A DNA stretch of 64,000 nucleotides from Piliocolobus tephrosceles (Eukaryota > Chordata > Mammalia > Primates > Cercopithecidae). How positions within the stretch are numbered: position 1 is the first letter of the stretch; each line of letters starts with the position of its first letter. Positions 1 to 11,185 of the stretch are shown here, one piece after another. The stretch is taken from assembly GCF_002776525.5 (NCBI RefSeq), contig NC_045441.1, positions 88,725,101 through 88,789,100 on the forward strand. The letters run 5' to 3'. Position numbers and translations under genes: made by a program. The notes under the pieces are model-generated. The model did not search any database. It saw nothing but the letters and a program-made list of their open reading frames with translations, and had not been told where the DNA came from.

Positions 1-899
1 AAGAATTCTCTCTGTTATAGCGATGCTGGAAAAGCAGGGAAGGACTCTATTGAGTAATTTGTCTCATCTGTCAAAACTGAGGCTGATTCTGTAAAATTTC
101 ATGGGGATGTTCCCCAGAACTTGTAGTTGTTGCTGTCAGAGTTGCAGCAGCTGAAGACACTGCTGACGACTGAGGGGTCCTAGTAGTACCTGATTGGGGA
201 TGGGGGGGTGCTCAACCACAGCCTGACTTTTTCTACCTCCAGGGATTCCTATTAAAAGATACTGCATTGCTCTGTCAAGATTGTTGAAAACGCCTCTCAG
301 GGACACAATTTCTTATTTATAGCCCATTGACATGATCTCAGTTACCATATTCTCATAGGACTGACCTTTTAACAAGTACATTTGCAACTTCAAAAAGGTT
401 TGGCAGAGAAGAATCCCCTGTTCTACTCTCAGTTAATGTTGAGCTAGTAGCCACTGATATTTCTGCTGACTTTTCTGCAGGTTTATCTTGTTTCATTGCA
501 CTAGAAGGTACATGTTCAGGACATGGGGTTGTTGGTGGGATGATAGATGTAGGTGTGGATGTGGGAGCCAAGGCAGAGATGAGGGTTGCAGCCTGAGCCA
601 CAGCAGCTGCTGTGGAGGAACTCACTTCATAGTGGTGGCAGGATTTGATTGCTGCATTGTAGCTGGAACTGGTATTGTCACTACTTTGGGTTTTATCATC
701 ATAGACTCAACAAGTTTATATTTTTTGAGAGCAGTATCATCATTGAGGATTTTGCCTGCATAAAATAATTTTCGACCTGCTACCAGAAAGTCATCTTTCC
801 TCTTTTCAGATTCAATCTTCCTTTTCAGTACTTTCACTGTCTCTTCAGAGTTGATGTTGATCTTGAAGGTTGGCTGCTAGGTTTTAGGGTGATCTGTGT
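1..899 (-). pseudogene. RAD23BP: RAD23B processed pseudogene, partial (cut by left edge)
   Basis: Reading the minus strand gives a decayed, intronless copy of RAD23B, the ubiquitin-receptor and XPC-partner protein of nucleotide excision repair. Recognisable pieces, in order from about 896 downward, are the N-terminal ubiquitin-like domain (AGKILNDDTALK near 735-755), the T/P/A-rich linker (ALAPTSTP, then DSSLPNLFE), the first UBA domain (YENMVTEIMSMGY near 310-350) and the start of the XPC-binding region (RNQPQF near 90). The window ends before the C-terminal UBA domain. The copy is dead: the ATG position (897-899) reads ACA, there are in-frame stops (for example right after the UBA1 MSMGYK piece), and the reading frame shifts several times. 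The lack of introns across several domains implies retrotransposition. It is unrelated to the neighbouring SEMA3E. Identity is from remembered family sequence, not a search. Confidence 0.9.
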
Positions 900-1265
900 G
901 GTGCCCCTCACAGCTCCACTGCAAGGCCATCTCTGGTGCCAGCCAGGCTGGGTCTGTGGCCCAGCCAGGTCTTGGGGTCACCTGCGCTCCTTGTGCTCTG
1001 GGAAGGAAGGTGGTGGGGTTGGAGGCTTGTCATATTCACCCATCTGGGTGGTCTCACCAACAGCCCAGGCCCAAGGTCATGCTGATGCCTCCTCAACTAT
1101 CGCTTTCCTTGTGAACAAGTGCATTGAGTCTGCAGGAGGCACGAGGAACTCTGTGACATAAGAGAATCCATTAGTCCACCACAGGATGGTGGTCATCATC
1201 ATCATGACCTGCCTCTCTGTGTTAGACAAATTCTTAAGGTGACCCCAGAGATCTCCAGCTCCTAG
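900..1265. other. Unassigned intergenic sequence, moderately GC-rich
   Basis: This follows the 5' end of the antisense RAD23B copy and is richer in G+C than its surroundings up to about 1160. Part of it could be the retrocopied 5' untranslated leader of RAD23B, but I cannot match it. Overlapping short ORFs here show no recognisable domain. Confidence 0.3.
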
Positions 1266-1267
1266 TG

Positions 1268-1800
1268 TTCATGCTCTTGTGTGATCCTCTTCCCTTGAGT
1301 GTGGGTGAGACACATGCCTTCTTCTAGTCAATAGATAATGGCAAAAGTGATGGGATGTATATGTTTATGTCTATGTGATTACATGATTACATGGTATTAG
1401 ATTGTAGTGCTCATCTTGTTGGACTCTCTCCCTTGTTCACTTAGAGGAAGCTAGAGGCTATGTTGGGGAGCACCACGTAATAAGAATCTGTGGGAGACCT
1501 GTAGGACTGAGGGCAGCCTTTGGAGTGACAGGCTATAAGAAACTGAATCCCTCAGTCCTACAGTTACAAGAAGCTGAATTTAACCAGCAACTTGAGTGAA
1601 GCAGATCCTTCTCTTGCAGAGCCTGCAATGAGACTTCAGCTCTAGCGGACACTGATTACAGCCTTGCTAGACCCAGAGCAGAGGACCTAGCTAAGCTGTG
1701 CCAGCCTTCTTCCCCAGAAACTATGAGAGAATTAGTGTATTGTTTTAAGTCACTGAGTTTGTCGTAATGTTGTTCCTCAGTGACAGATAACTAACATATC
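1268..1800 (+). mobile_element. MaLR LTR, MLT1-like
   Basis: The 3' half carries motifs of old MaLR (ERVL-related) LTRs: GACCCAGAGCAGAGGACC at about 1670, then a tail with TTTTAAGTCACTGAGTTTGT, ending in a GATAACTAAC-type terminus near 1795. No internal viral coding sequence is seen. The 5' boundary is approximate and the subfamily is not certain. Confidence 0.65.
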
Positions 1801-1880
1801 TAGAAAACTATAGTTCATAGATTCAGTACCTGTAAGCTTGGTGTAAGAATATTGAAAATAATTTTTTAAATTCATGTTTA

Positions 1881-2107
1881 TGAGGCAGGGAAACATAGTG
1901 AGACCCCATCTGTAAAAAATAATAAAAATAAAATTAGCCAGGCATGTTGGCACATGTATGTAGTCCCAGTTACGTAGCAGGCTGAGGTGGGAGGATTGTT
2001 TGAGCCCAGGAGGTCAAGGCTAAAGTGAGCTGTGATGACACTACTGCACTCCAACCTGGTGACAGAGTGAGACGCTGATTCAAAAAAATAAAAAAGAGAA
2101 AGAAAAA
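1881..2107 (+). mobile_element. Old Alu-related element (AluJ/FLAM-like), 5' truncated
   Basis: Sense Alu sequence starts inside the left arm (GAGACCCCATCTGTAAAAA) and runs through the right-arm landmarks GAGGTGGGAGGATTG and TGCACTCCAACCTGG to an A-rich tail. It is strongly diverged, consistent with an early AluJ or monomer-era copy. Confidence 0.8.
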
Positions 2108-3015
2108 ACATTTCAAAGAAAACTATTTAGAAATAAACATTTGTAAAGTTGGTGATTAAAGAGAGTAGGTCTTGGACAGAGGGAAATTATTATAGACCAT
2201 GGAAAATCTTGATGTAGAAGTTATAGGTCATTGGTTTCTTAGCTTTTCTTTTTTATTTGCATATTTTTTATAAGAGCTGAATAATGAGCAGTGATTTGTG
2301 ACATGAAAGCATCACTCACCTATTTAGTGATGTGATGGGATCAGCAGCCTAACAATAGCAATTTGAAAAGAAAGATGAAGTACAGAAAAAGAGAGTAAAG
2401 AGGATGTTAAAGAATGCTTTGCTGTAACAGGAACGAGGCTGTCGAGGAGATAGATAGTATAGAGAATAGGAGTTTGAAGGAAGATTGTTATTTTTCTTTT
2501 TCTTTTTAATATGAAGACTTGAGCACATTTATACATCTACTTTAAAAAGAGCAATTGAAAGAGAAAGGGGATAAGCAATTTATAATGTACAGTTCCTAAG
2601 AAGGGGGAAGAGATAGAATTCAGCCTATAGCTAGAACTATCAATGGCAGATGAAGGAGGGATACCATATCTCTCCTTAATCAACAATTAATCAACAGAAA
2701 TGTGTGCAGGAAATGAAAGCATATATGCAGTAAGTTTTTAGCTTTTTCTATGAAATAGACATCCAGGTTATATGCTATAAATGAGGAAAGATTTTGGGGA
2801 AGGGTAGCTTACACATTTGAGAAGGAATGTTTTGGGAAAAAGTACTGAGAAGAGTGAGACTGTGGGTTTAATAGCCAAAGATACTGAATTTGCTGGACAG
2901 TGAAGAGAGCCCAAGTGAGTTACTGTTTATACCTTCAGTGTAATATCCATCCTCCTTGTCATGGCTTTTTGAGACAATACCTAGCTACTTTGTGTCTAGA
3001 CACAGAGAAAGCAGG
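2108..3015. other. Intergenic, no gene seen; purine-rich
   Basis: AT-rich with long purine-biased stretches (gaaagaaag/gggaag). The composition resembles antisense L2 3' sequence seen elsewhere in the window, but I cannot align it with confidence. No credible ORF. Confidence 0.35.
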
Positions 3016-3364
3016 TGTATTAGTCCGTTCTCACACTGCTGTGAAGAAATACTCAAGACTTGGTAATCTATAAAGAAAAGAGGTTTAATTGACTCATAGT
3101 TCTGCATGGCTGGGAAGACCATAGGAAACTTACAATCAGGATGAAAGTCACCTCTTCACAGGGTGGCAGGAGAGAAAAGGAGTGCCAGATGCTTATAAAA
3201 CCATCATATCTTGTAAGAACTCACTCACTATCAAGAGAACAGTATGGGGGAATTGCCTCCATGATTCAATGACCTCCTACTGGGTCCTTATCATGACATG
3301 TGGGGATTATGGGATTAAAATTTAAGTTGAGATTTGGGTGACGACACAAAGCTAAACCATATCA
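3016..3364 (-). mobile_element. Solo LTR of the MST/THE1 group (MaLR)
   Basis: On the + strand it opens TGTATTAGTCCGTTCTCA and closes near AAACCATATCA, the two inverted ends of an antisense THE1/MST LTR. The middle carries the usual ATGATTCAATGACCTCC block. No matching 5-bp flanks are visible (GCAGG versus TTAGA), so the terminal duplication has decayed or an end is misplaced. Confidence 0.85.
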
Positions 3365-3821
3365 TTAGATAATCATGTTAATCCAGAGCTTGTGTTTTGC
3401 CTGATAGTTGAAGAATAAGAGAGAGGGACTAAGGAGTTTAGGTTATCGGCAATAGCATTATTGAAACAGGGAAATGTTAGACTCTAAGCAGGATAAGGGG
3501 GAAGTAAAGATAAGAGAGGCTGATGGATTGAAAGAAAGTCAAAAGATAAGTAATCTAAAGGTTCTGATGAGATATTAGCTTTCTTTTATTCTGAGAGAGT
3601 ATATTGTCTTTCTGCAGAGGTTTCATTTCATTAATGAGAATGAAGAGGTATTAGGTTACTACTTAGATCTCTTCAACAATACACAGGAGACATTCTATAT
3701 TTATAGCAATGCCTTTGAAAATATTAAACATTAGGAATAATACAAGAGCTAAGCTATTTCAATCCTGAGAAACCAATTATGCTTTTTATGTTATTGTCAT
3801 AAGTTTGTTTTTTGTTTTCTG
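3365..3821. other. Intergenic, no gene seen
   Basis: AT-rich sequence with a purine-biased part (about 3410-3540) that could be L2-derived. No ORF or RNA gene recognised. Confidence 0.3.
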
Positions 3822-4121
3822 GTTTTTTTTTTTTTTTTTTTAATGGAGTCTCGCTCTTTTGCCAGGCTGGAGTGCAGTGGCGAGATCTCCATGCACTGCA
3901 ACCTCTACCTCTCGGGTTCAAGTGATTCTCCTACCTCAGCCTCCTGAGTAGCTGAGATTACAGGTGCACACCACCACGCCCAGCTAATTTTTGTATTTTT
4001 AGTAGAGACGGGTTTTCACCATGTTGTCTAGGGTGATCTCTATTTGTTGACCTTGTGATCCACCAGCCTCAGCCTCCCAAAGTCCTGGGATTACAGGCGT
4101 GAGCCACAGTGCCCAGTCAGG
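3822..4121 (-). mobile_element. Alu element (AluS/J-type), antisense
   Basis: A poly-T run of about 20 is followed by GGAGTCTCGCTCTTTTGCC and the full two-arm antisense Alu, ending GCGTGAGCCACAGTGCCCAG. It is moderately diverged. Confidence 0.9.
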
Positions 4122-4379
4122 AAGCAGTTTTTAAGGGAAAATAATAACCCACTGTTCAAATGGTACAAATAAAACAACTAACATATTTACAAACTTTCAT
4201 GCAGACCTTTTCATAATCCAAAAATTGAAACAGGAAAACTTATTTAAATATTTGAATATGCTAATATTAACATGAAGACCATATAAAAATATAGAAATAT
4301 TTCCATATAAAAAGTTTGAGTATAATCATATGTGTTTCAGAATATGTATTCTACTTAAGTTATTATTATTACATCTATG

Positions 4380-4495
4380 ATACAGGTGATAGAAAATAAT
4401 ACTCAGAAAAGTTAAATATTTTGATCAAGGGTACCACTCAGTCACATAGTATTAAACCAGGATCCAACACATGCTCTTTTACTGTAAACCTGTTT
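4380..4495 (-). mobile_element. MIR fragment, antisense
   Basis: Matches the antisense MIR core pattern: a decayed 'aggttaagt..cttgcc..aggtcac..agctagtaag' region reads AAGTTAAATATTTTGATCAAGG, then CAGTCACATAGTA. Short and old. Confidence 0.5.
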
Positions 4496-4684
4496 TAAAA
4501 AATTACTTCCAGTTTAAAACATTATTACAGATGCTTGTAGATAGTTGAAATTAGTGTTTAGCATTATACATTATAATTAATTATATTCAGTATTTATTTC
4601 CTTAGTAATTATACTTTCTTAACTTTTGGACTTCTGATAAAAATTTAGAGTTGCTACGAGTAAAACATGTATTTCTGAGGGATG

Positions 4685-5150
4685 AGCTTTCTAGCAAGAG
4701 GAAACAGCATGCACAAGTCCCTGAAGTGGGAGAATTATCAAGGGACTCAATGTGTCTTGAATGGGGTGAGGAAGAAGGAAAATGATAGATAAGGTCAAAG
4801 ATATAGTAGGGGTCCACATCAAGAAAGACTTCCTAGACAACTATAAGGATTTGATTTTTGTCCTAATTGACATGGAGCAGAAGAGCATTTGTGGGAAGGG
4901 ATCTAGATGTGTTCATTTATTTAGAGGGAGGAAGCAGGTTTATAGATGGAGGGAATAAAGGGCAGGTTAGAAACCAGAACATGTTAAAGTACAGATGCTT
5001 ATTAAACATGCAAGTGGAGATATCTAGAAGGCAAGTGGATATAAAAACTGCAATTTAGTGGAAAGGGTTGAATGGGTTAAGTTTATTGGTATAAATTTGG
5101 GATCCTCTGCACTTTGATGTTATGAAAAGTCATGGTCTTGGATAAGATTT
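4685..5150 (-). mobile_element. L2 3' region remnant, antisense
   Basis: On the + strand it shows the sequence order of antisense L2 3' ends: AGAGGAAACAGCATGCACAAG..CCTGAAGTGGGAG, then a GAC-CATGTAG/GGATTTG-like stretch, then AAGTGGAGATATCTAGAAGGCAAGTGGATAT. Diverged, boundaries soft. Confidence 0.55.
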
Positions 5151-5303
5151 CTAGAGGGTGTACTACTCAGGATTCAATAGAAGAAGCAGTTTCCCAAGAA
5201 GATAAATATGGATTTTTTATAAGGATTTCAAATTATACATTTTTGGAAGCTGATTAATAAGTCACTGTAAGGTAGTTATCTTCCTGCCTAACAATACAGC
5301 TTG
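5151..5303. other. Unassigned sequence left of AluY
   Basis: No gene or repeat recognised. It is continuous with the sequence at 5598-6170 on the other side of the AluY insertion. Position 5295-5303 is the left copy of the Alu target-site duplication TACAGCTTG. Confidence 0.35.
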
Positions 5304-5588
5304 GGCCAGGCACAGTGGCTCACGCCTGTAATCCCAGCACTTTGGGAGGCCGAGGCAGGTGGTCAGGAGATCGAGACCATCCTGGCTAACACGGTGAAAC
5401 CCCGTCTCTACTAAAAACACAAAAAATTAGCCGGGCGTGGTGGCAGGGCCTGTAGTCCCAGCTACTAGGGAGGCTGAGGCAGGAGAATGGTGTGAACCCA
5501 GGAGGCGGAGCTTGCAGTGAGCCGAGATCGTGCCACTGCCTCCAGCCTGGGCGACAGAGCAAGACTCTGTCTCAAAAAAAAGAAAAAT
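5304..5588 (+). mobile_element. AluY with 9-bp target-site duplication
   Basis: A full two-arm Alu starts GGCCAGGCACAGTGGCTCA and has the AluY-type left arm (ATCGAGACCATCCTGGCTAA). The A-tail is short and interrupted (AAAAAAAAGAAAAA). TACAGCTTG flanks it at 5295-5303 and 5589-5597, showing L1-mediated insertion. One base pair near the right-arm CACTGC is missing. Confidence 0.93.
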
Positions 5589-5597
5589 TACAGCTTG

Positions 5598-6171
5598 TAC
5601 AGAGGGTGGGTAGTCAGAAAAGAAGCTTACAAAATGAAAGAGAGAAAGAACAATCTAAAACCTCATGCATGAACAATGAACAAGAGTCCAAAGAAGACAG
5701 ACCAAAAACAGTATCAGTTTTTGTCCCCTCTGGTTTTGGTGATGTGGGTGTTCTGCAGAAGCTGGAGTGCTTAGTCATGGAGCTAAAGACACACACCTGG
5801 CCCAGGAGACAGAGAAGCTGAAGGAGGCTCCTTGGAAGGTGTACCAGTGGCAGGCCTGAAAGCTGCCACTGAAACCAACATGTAAGCAACCAGTGTGTTT
5901 TACAAAAATGACTGTTGTTTCTTTTCCACCCTTCAATTCTCCCAAGAATCTCTTTTTTTTGACTCAGCTTAATCGGAAATAAACACGAAAAGGAACTCTA
6001 GGAAAGGTAGTTCAGTTTAGCCAAGCTGACACATTGCAAATTTGCTATATTGGGTGAGTAGAGATGGAGAACAGATGAAATCATAGGTCTAAATCCTGTG
6101 GCACTCAAAAATTTAGAAGTCAGGAACATGGGGTCTTCTATGAAGTGTCTTTAAAAGCAGAAGGCACAACT
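5598..6171. other. Intergenic, no gene seen
   Basis: Mixed-composition sequence with two overlapping short ORFs on opposite strands (about 5492-5821 and 5614-5889). The + strand one begins inside the AluY, so neither is a supported gene. Confidence 0.35.
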
Positions 6172-6556
6172 CTCTTAGTCCATTTTTTTGCTGCTATAAT
6201 AGCAAACCACAGACTGGCTAATTAATTAATAATAGTTTATTTGGCTCATGGTTCTGGAGGCAGGAAAGTTGAGTTTGAGAGGCCACATCTGGTGAGGGTT
6301 TTCTTGCTGCCTCATAGCATGGGAAAAGACATCACATGGTGAGGAGGTACACATTTTTGACAGCAAGACAGAGAAGAAAGCTGGCTGACCTCATCCTTGC
6401 ATCAGGAGTCCACTCTCAAGACAATAGCATTAATCCAGCCATAAGGGCAGAGCTCTCAGGACCTAATAACTTCTTAAGGTACCACTTTTTAATACTGTCA
6501 TAATGGCAATTAAATTTCAACATGAGTTTAGCACGGGACATTCAAGCCGTAGCTAT
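6172..6556 (-). mobile_element. MaLR LTR (MLT1/MST-like), antisense
   Basis: Contains the antisense MaLR opening TTAGTCCATTTTTTTGCTGC, the GTTTATTTGGCTCATGGTTC block, and the terminal region with CATGAGTTTAGCACGGGACA. Diverged, with no internal sequence. Confidence 0.75.
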
Positions 6557-6589
6557 ACCCTTCTTTATTAGTTCTTAATTATTGTTGCC

Positions 6590-6826
6590 CACAAAAAGGA
6601 TGTGATGGCTACAGTTGGGACTATGCGATGGAGGCTACCTTTTGAAGATGAACGAAATACAAGATAGAAAATGCTCATATTGGTAATGATGCTCAATCTG
6701 GAACACCAGCCTTGGACTTACCCCAGGACTGTGTTTACAAGAAGGAGAAGTCAAATTTGTCGTATTTAAATCACTGTTGTTTGGGTTTTCCACCACCTGC
6801 AACCAAACAAAATTCTAACTGATAGA
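6590..6826 (+). mobile_element. MLT1-like LTR, 3' part, sense
   Basis: Ends with the MLT1 pattern AATCACTGTTGTTTGGGTTTTC, then CAAAATTCTAACTGATAGA. Only the 3' half is recognisable. Confidence 0.6.
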
Positions 6827-9409
6827 GTAGATTCAGGAGAAAATGAGAGGTGAACAAATGAAGACTGAGTATAGACAGTATTTTGAAGAAATTAACTGTC
6901 AGTTGGAACCAGAAATGAATCTGTCACTGGAGGATAAGTGAGATTAGGGGGAGATTTATTTTTATGATGGGAAACTACATTTTTTCTATGCTGTTTGAGA
7001 ATTATTCAATAAAGAGGAATCATTTGATTATGTAGGAAAGATACAAAGAAATTGTATAATGAATAATGAAAAAAATTAAAAATTCTAGAAGAAATATTTA
7101 ACTAACTTGATTGCTTATTCAGAACGAGGAAATTTGTACTTGAATGATTTTTATCAAATGTCAATGTTAATATCATTATAGTTGAAAAACTGTAGGAATC
7201 AGTGCATTCTGGAAATTTAAATGAATTTCCATAAATTTTTATCCTGTCATTGGAAATAAATTATATATCATGTTTTTAATACTGTAAAGCTTACTTCATT
7301 GAAATAACTGGCAAGGTAGACTCCTATTTAAAACTTGTATCACTCAGGAAATCTTTAACTTGATTTTCTCCCCGATTTGTAAAACATATTATTGTTTCTT
7401 GCATTTTAGCCCTGCATAACCCTTATCAATTTTATTGTACAAACATGATGTACTAGTTCGCTTTTCTTACTTAGCTATTAAAATTTCATACAGTAGAGTT
7501 TTAGTTGAAATTCCATTTTTATAACTTTTCTCAACAATGATTAGTGAGATCATTAAACAATGCATTGAAATTCTCCTGCAATTAATTTTAGGCATAGCTC
7601 TATGCACATACACTAATTTCTCTTTGGAAACATGATAATTTCTTAGTCCTGTATAATACAAAGTAAAATTCTAGGTTGAAAATATTTTTTCTATTTCGAT
7701 CTCAAGGGAAAGATACTGTTTTATTTTGTTTTTATTTTTTGGCAATCAAGAGGAATGAGGTTAGGGGTTAGAACAGTTTATATTTTGTTCATATTTTTGC
7801 ATTATTTATTGCTTACTATAAACGTGATTATACAACGAGGACATGCAGGAATTATATCATTGTCTCATCGTAACAGTAACAGTAGAGATGCTTTAAGTAT
7901 GCGACATGATAGTTAAAAACCAGGACTGATTAAATTTAGAGTTTTCTAAACTATAAAACTTAACTGATTTTGCTAAATTTTAATCAACACATTTTCACAA
8001 AACATATTTGTCTATTTATCACCTTTGTTTCTGATATATTTATGGTCATCTTTTAAACATTCTGAGCCACTTGTTAAGCATATTTCCTGAACAGAATTCT
8101 TGCTGTTAACACTTAAAACTTTTCCCCCTTAACTAGTAAGACCCATTCTTGAAAACTAGCTATTTTCAGAACATAAAGTGTCACATTATCACTTAATAAA
8201 GCAAATTCTTAATTTTGTTATAAGAAACAAATTGTGAGCATAAATAGGCTTGTAACTATATTTCCTCGACAACTGAAAACATGTAGTACCAGTCCTGGCC
8301 TCCACATGGTGCTAGTGTTATGCACTGGAACATGAGAAGCCAGAACTACCTAGTAATGCAAAATAACACTCATATCGCCCATCAAAAATAACCCCAATAG
8401 TAAAACAACAGATTCGAATAAAAAGGCGCTGTACCTGAAATCCTTCTTTATGCAAAATCTGGCTTATCTACAACAATCATCTGGTTCGTGTACAAAATGA
8501 TTTGCCAAATCATTTTTAGAAATTATAGTAAAGCTAAATAAAAGGTGGCAAAAATAATAATTTTAGATTTCTTGTTCCATCTTTGGGATCTCACCAACAT
8601 CACATTCTTCTTTCCGTGTGTTTTCTCTTCCATGGATGGTGTTTTGGAATTACGTTGAGGAGAGGAAGTCCTTATGGGGTGGTGGAGGGTGGGGAAAAGA
8701 GGCTTCGTAGGCCTTCTGCCAGGTTTTCTCCTTGGTCATTGTGATTCCTTTGAGCTATAAAATTCACTTTCAAAGCCAAAATATAATTTATTTTGAATAT
8801 TCCTATTTTCAGTCATATTCTTCACAACTTTAAAGTTAATATATGTTTCCCTTTATTGTAAAACAGGCATATTCATTGAGTTCATGTCAGTTTTATGTGA
8901 TATGTAAAATTTTACATCTCTCTGCCAATTGTATGACTGTTGAAAATACTATAAAGTATTACACAATCTTTGGTCATTTTGCTCAGTTTCTTGACAGCTG
9001 ACTAATGGATAATTGCATTGGTTTTATCTAAATCCTTCCTCTTCTTTTGTGATGGAATATAATTGTTTTCTTCACTTTACACTGACAATTGAACCTTCAT
9101 CCTCTATCAAGAGAATCTGAGCAACTAAAGAAGTGCTCCAAATAATTAACAAGAAGAGACTAATGTTTGGTATCTAAGTATCTTAAGCCCTTGCAGATTG
9201 CCTTGCAAATAACACAAACTGAATAAATATTTATTGAATAAATCACTCAGTACCAACTGGTTTGGGTATGGCATTAACAAGGGCAGTTGAAAAATAATGG
9301 AGATTATAGAGAATATGAAAGAGGACACAAAACTTGGAAAAAAAAGAGAAAAATTAAAAAATGTATTACATTGAATTATGATTTACATTCCTCCCTCCCT
9401 TCCTTTCTT
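6827..9409. other. Intergenic AT-rich sequence, no gene seen
   Basis: About 2.6 kb of AT-rich sequence without recognisable exons, RNA genes or clear repeats. A short purine-biased part near 6830-6960 may be L2. A pyrimidine tract at about 9389-9420 is where the Alu pair inserted. Confidence 0.4.
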
Positions 9410-9420
9410 CTTTTTCCTCT

Positions 9421-9714
9421 TTTTTTTTTTTTTGAGACGGAGTCTTGCTCTGTCGCCCAGGCTGGAGTGCAGTGGCCGGATCTCAGCTCACTGCAACCTC
9501 CGCCTCCCGGGTTCACGCCATTCTCCCGCCTCAGCCTCCTGGGTAGCTGGGACCACAGGCGCCCGCCACCTTGCCCGGCTAATTTTTTGTATTTTTAGTA
9601 GAGACGGGGTTTCACCGTGTTAGCCAGGATGGTCTCGATCTCCTGACCTCGTGATCCACCCGTCTCGGCCTCCCAAAGTGCTAGGATTACGGGCTTGAGC
9701 CACCGCACCCGGCC
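9421..9714 (-). mobile_element. AluY, Old World monkey AluYR-type, antisense
   Basis: Full antisense Alu with poly-T lead, ending at GGCC (9711-9714). In sense orientation it has GGCTCAAGCCC and GAGATCCGGCCACTGCAC, the cercopithecid AluYR diagnostic bases. It is close to consensus, so young. It lies at the poly-T side of a second Alu and probably inserted into that Alu's A-tail. Confidence 0.93.
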
Positions 9715-9716
9715 AA

Positions 9717-10019
9717 TTTTTTTTTTTTTTTTTTGAGACGGAGTCTCGCTGTGTGGCCCAGGCTGGAGTGCAGTGGCCAGATCTCAGCTCACTGCAAGCT
9801 CCGCCTCCGGGTTTACGCCATTCTCTTGCCTCAGCCTCCTGAGTAGCTGGGACTGCAGGTGCCCGCCACCTCGCCTGGCTAGTTTTTTGTATTTTTTTTT
9901 TAGTAGAGACGGGGTTTCACCGTGTTAGCCAGGATGGTCTCGATCTCCTGACCTCGTGATCCGCCCGTCTCGGCCTTCCAAAGTGCTGGGATTACAGGCT
10001 TGAGCCACCGCACCTGGCC
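9717..10019 (-). mobile_element. Second AluY, AluYR-type, antisense
   Basis: Full antisense Alu with GAGATCTGGCCACTGCAC and GGCTCAAGCC in sense orientation. A nine-T run expands the middle A-rich region near 9891. The pair is bracketed by CTTTTTCCTCTTTTT at about 9410 and 10020, so this copy likely inserted first and its left flank was later separated by the upstream Alu. Confidence 0.93.
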
Positions 10020-10929
10020 CTTTTTCCTCTTTTTTTCTGCCTCCCTCCATCCCTTTTTTTTTTTTTTTCAAGTACACAACTCAGAAACTGCTTGTCAAAC
10101 AGTTAGATCACTTATTGCCAGGAAGAAAAAAAAAATATGGGCAGTCTTAAAGTCTAGAATAAGATTAAAGAAATCAGTGGATAACTTCTTTACTGAAGTT
10201 AATGGCATTTATTATTGGTTTCACAGTGAGTCAATTTCTTAAGTGGACAGAGTATAAAATGTTGTCTTTAGTTTAGGTACATTAGTGGTAACATTGTTTG
10301 AAAATGTTGGAATCTTTTGGACAAAATAATCTAAACATCAGTAACTATGTGTAAATGATTTATTACCCTTAAACCTTTTCTTGGAAACTTCTTTCTTCTT
10401 TTGTGACCATAACTAGAAATATGTGTCTTTCTCTCTGTGCATTTCTTTAGCTATTTGTATATGTATATATATTTCCATAAATAAGAATAACCATTATTAC
10501 CTGACAATTTTTCTTAAAACATTTATTTTCTTAGTTCCCTTAGGAATTTGTTCTTCAATACTTTTCCCTACGTTATTTAGGTGTCCTGTTTTTCGTGTTT
10601 GCCAAGCCTGAAAGACTAGCCAAAACCCAAAAGCCTACAGGGGTCGGTATTCAATTAACTAACGAAATCACTAATATGTGTGCAGCTGGTCACTCTGGAA
10701 ATCACAGAGAATGTGTTCTGCCATCTGACACAACCTGGAATATAGGACTTTATTTGCTGAGTTCAATCACAGACACAGATTGTTGAAGCACCAACTGCTT
10801 TGAAAGGTTTTTATTTTAAAACTCTATATAGTTCATGATTAACATTTATTAAGGATAGGTTCCTACTAGTATAGTATTTGGAGAACTAATATGAAGTCTT
10901 TCCTAAATCATATTCTCTAAAAAAAAAAT
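10020..10929. other. Intergenic, no gene seen
   Basis: Begins with a pyrimidine tract that is the right copy of the Alu target site. The remainder is AT-rich unique sequence. The short ORFs at about 10423-10786 have no recognisable domains. Confidence 0.35.
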
Positions 10930-11185
10930 TGGAGTGGTTGGAACATGGACCCTGGTGTCTGGGTTTAAAATGGTGATTATGCCGCTTACTGGTGTTTCTC
11001 TTCAGGCAAGTTATTAACTAAGCAGTTAACCAACTAACTAAGTTGCCGACATCTGTGTCCTACATTCTGTTTTGTGTAAATGACTATAAAAATGGTACCT
11101 ATCACATCAAGCAATTTTCTGGGTTTAACTGGATTTTATATGAATATGCCTTGCATGCTGCCTAGCATATAGAGAACAAAAGTTA
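10930..11185 (+). mobile_element. MIR element, sense
   Basis: The MIR order is visible: TGGTGTCTGGGTTTAAA, TGCCGCTTACTGG, GGCAAGTTATTAACT, AAAATGGTACCTATCACATC and GCATGCTGCCTAGCATATAG. Old and diverged. Confidence 0.65.

Noticed and set aside
5492..5821. 109-codon ORF
   Set aside because: Begins in the AluY right arm and runs into unique sequence. No recognised domain, and the opposite strand has a similar-length frame.
9287..9623. ORFs of 81-103 codons
   Set aside because: They read through antisense Alu sequence. The apparent protein is the well-known Alu artefact.
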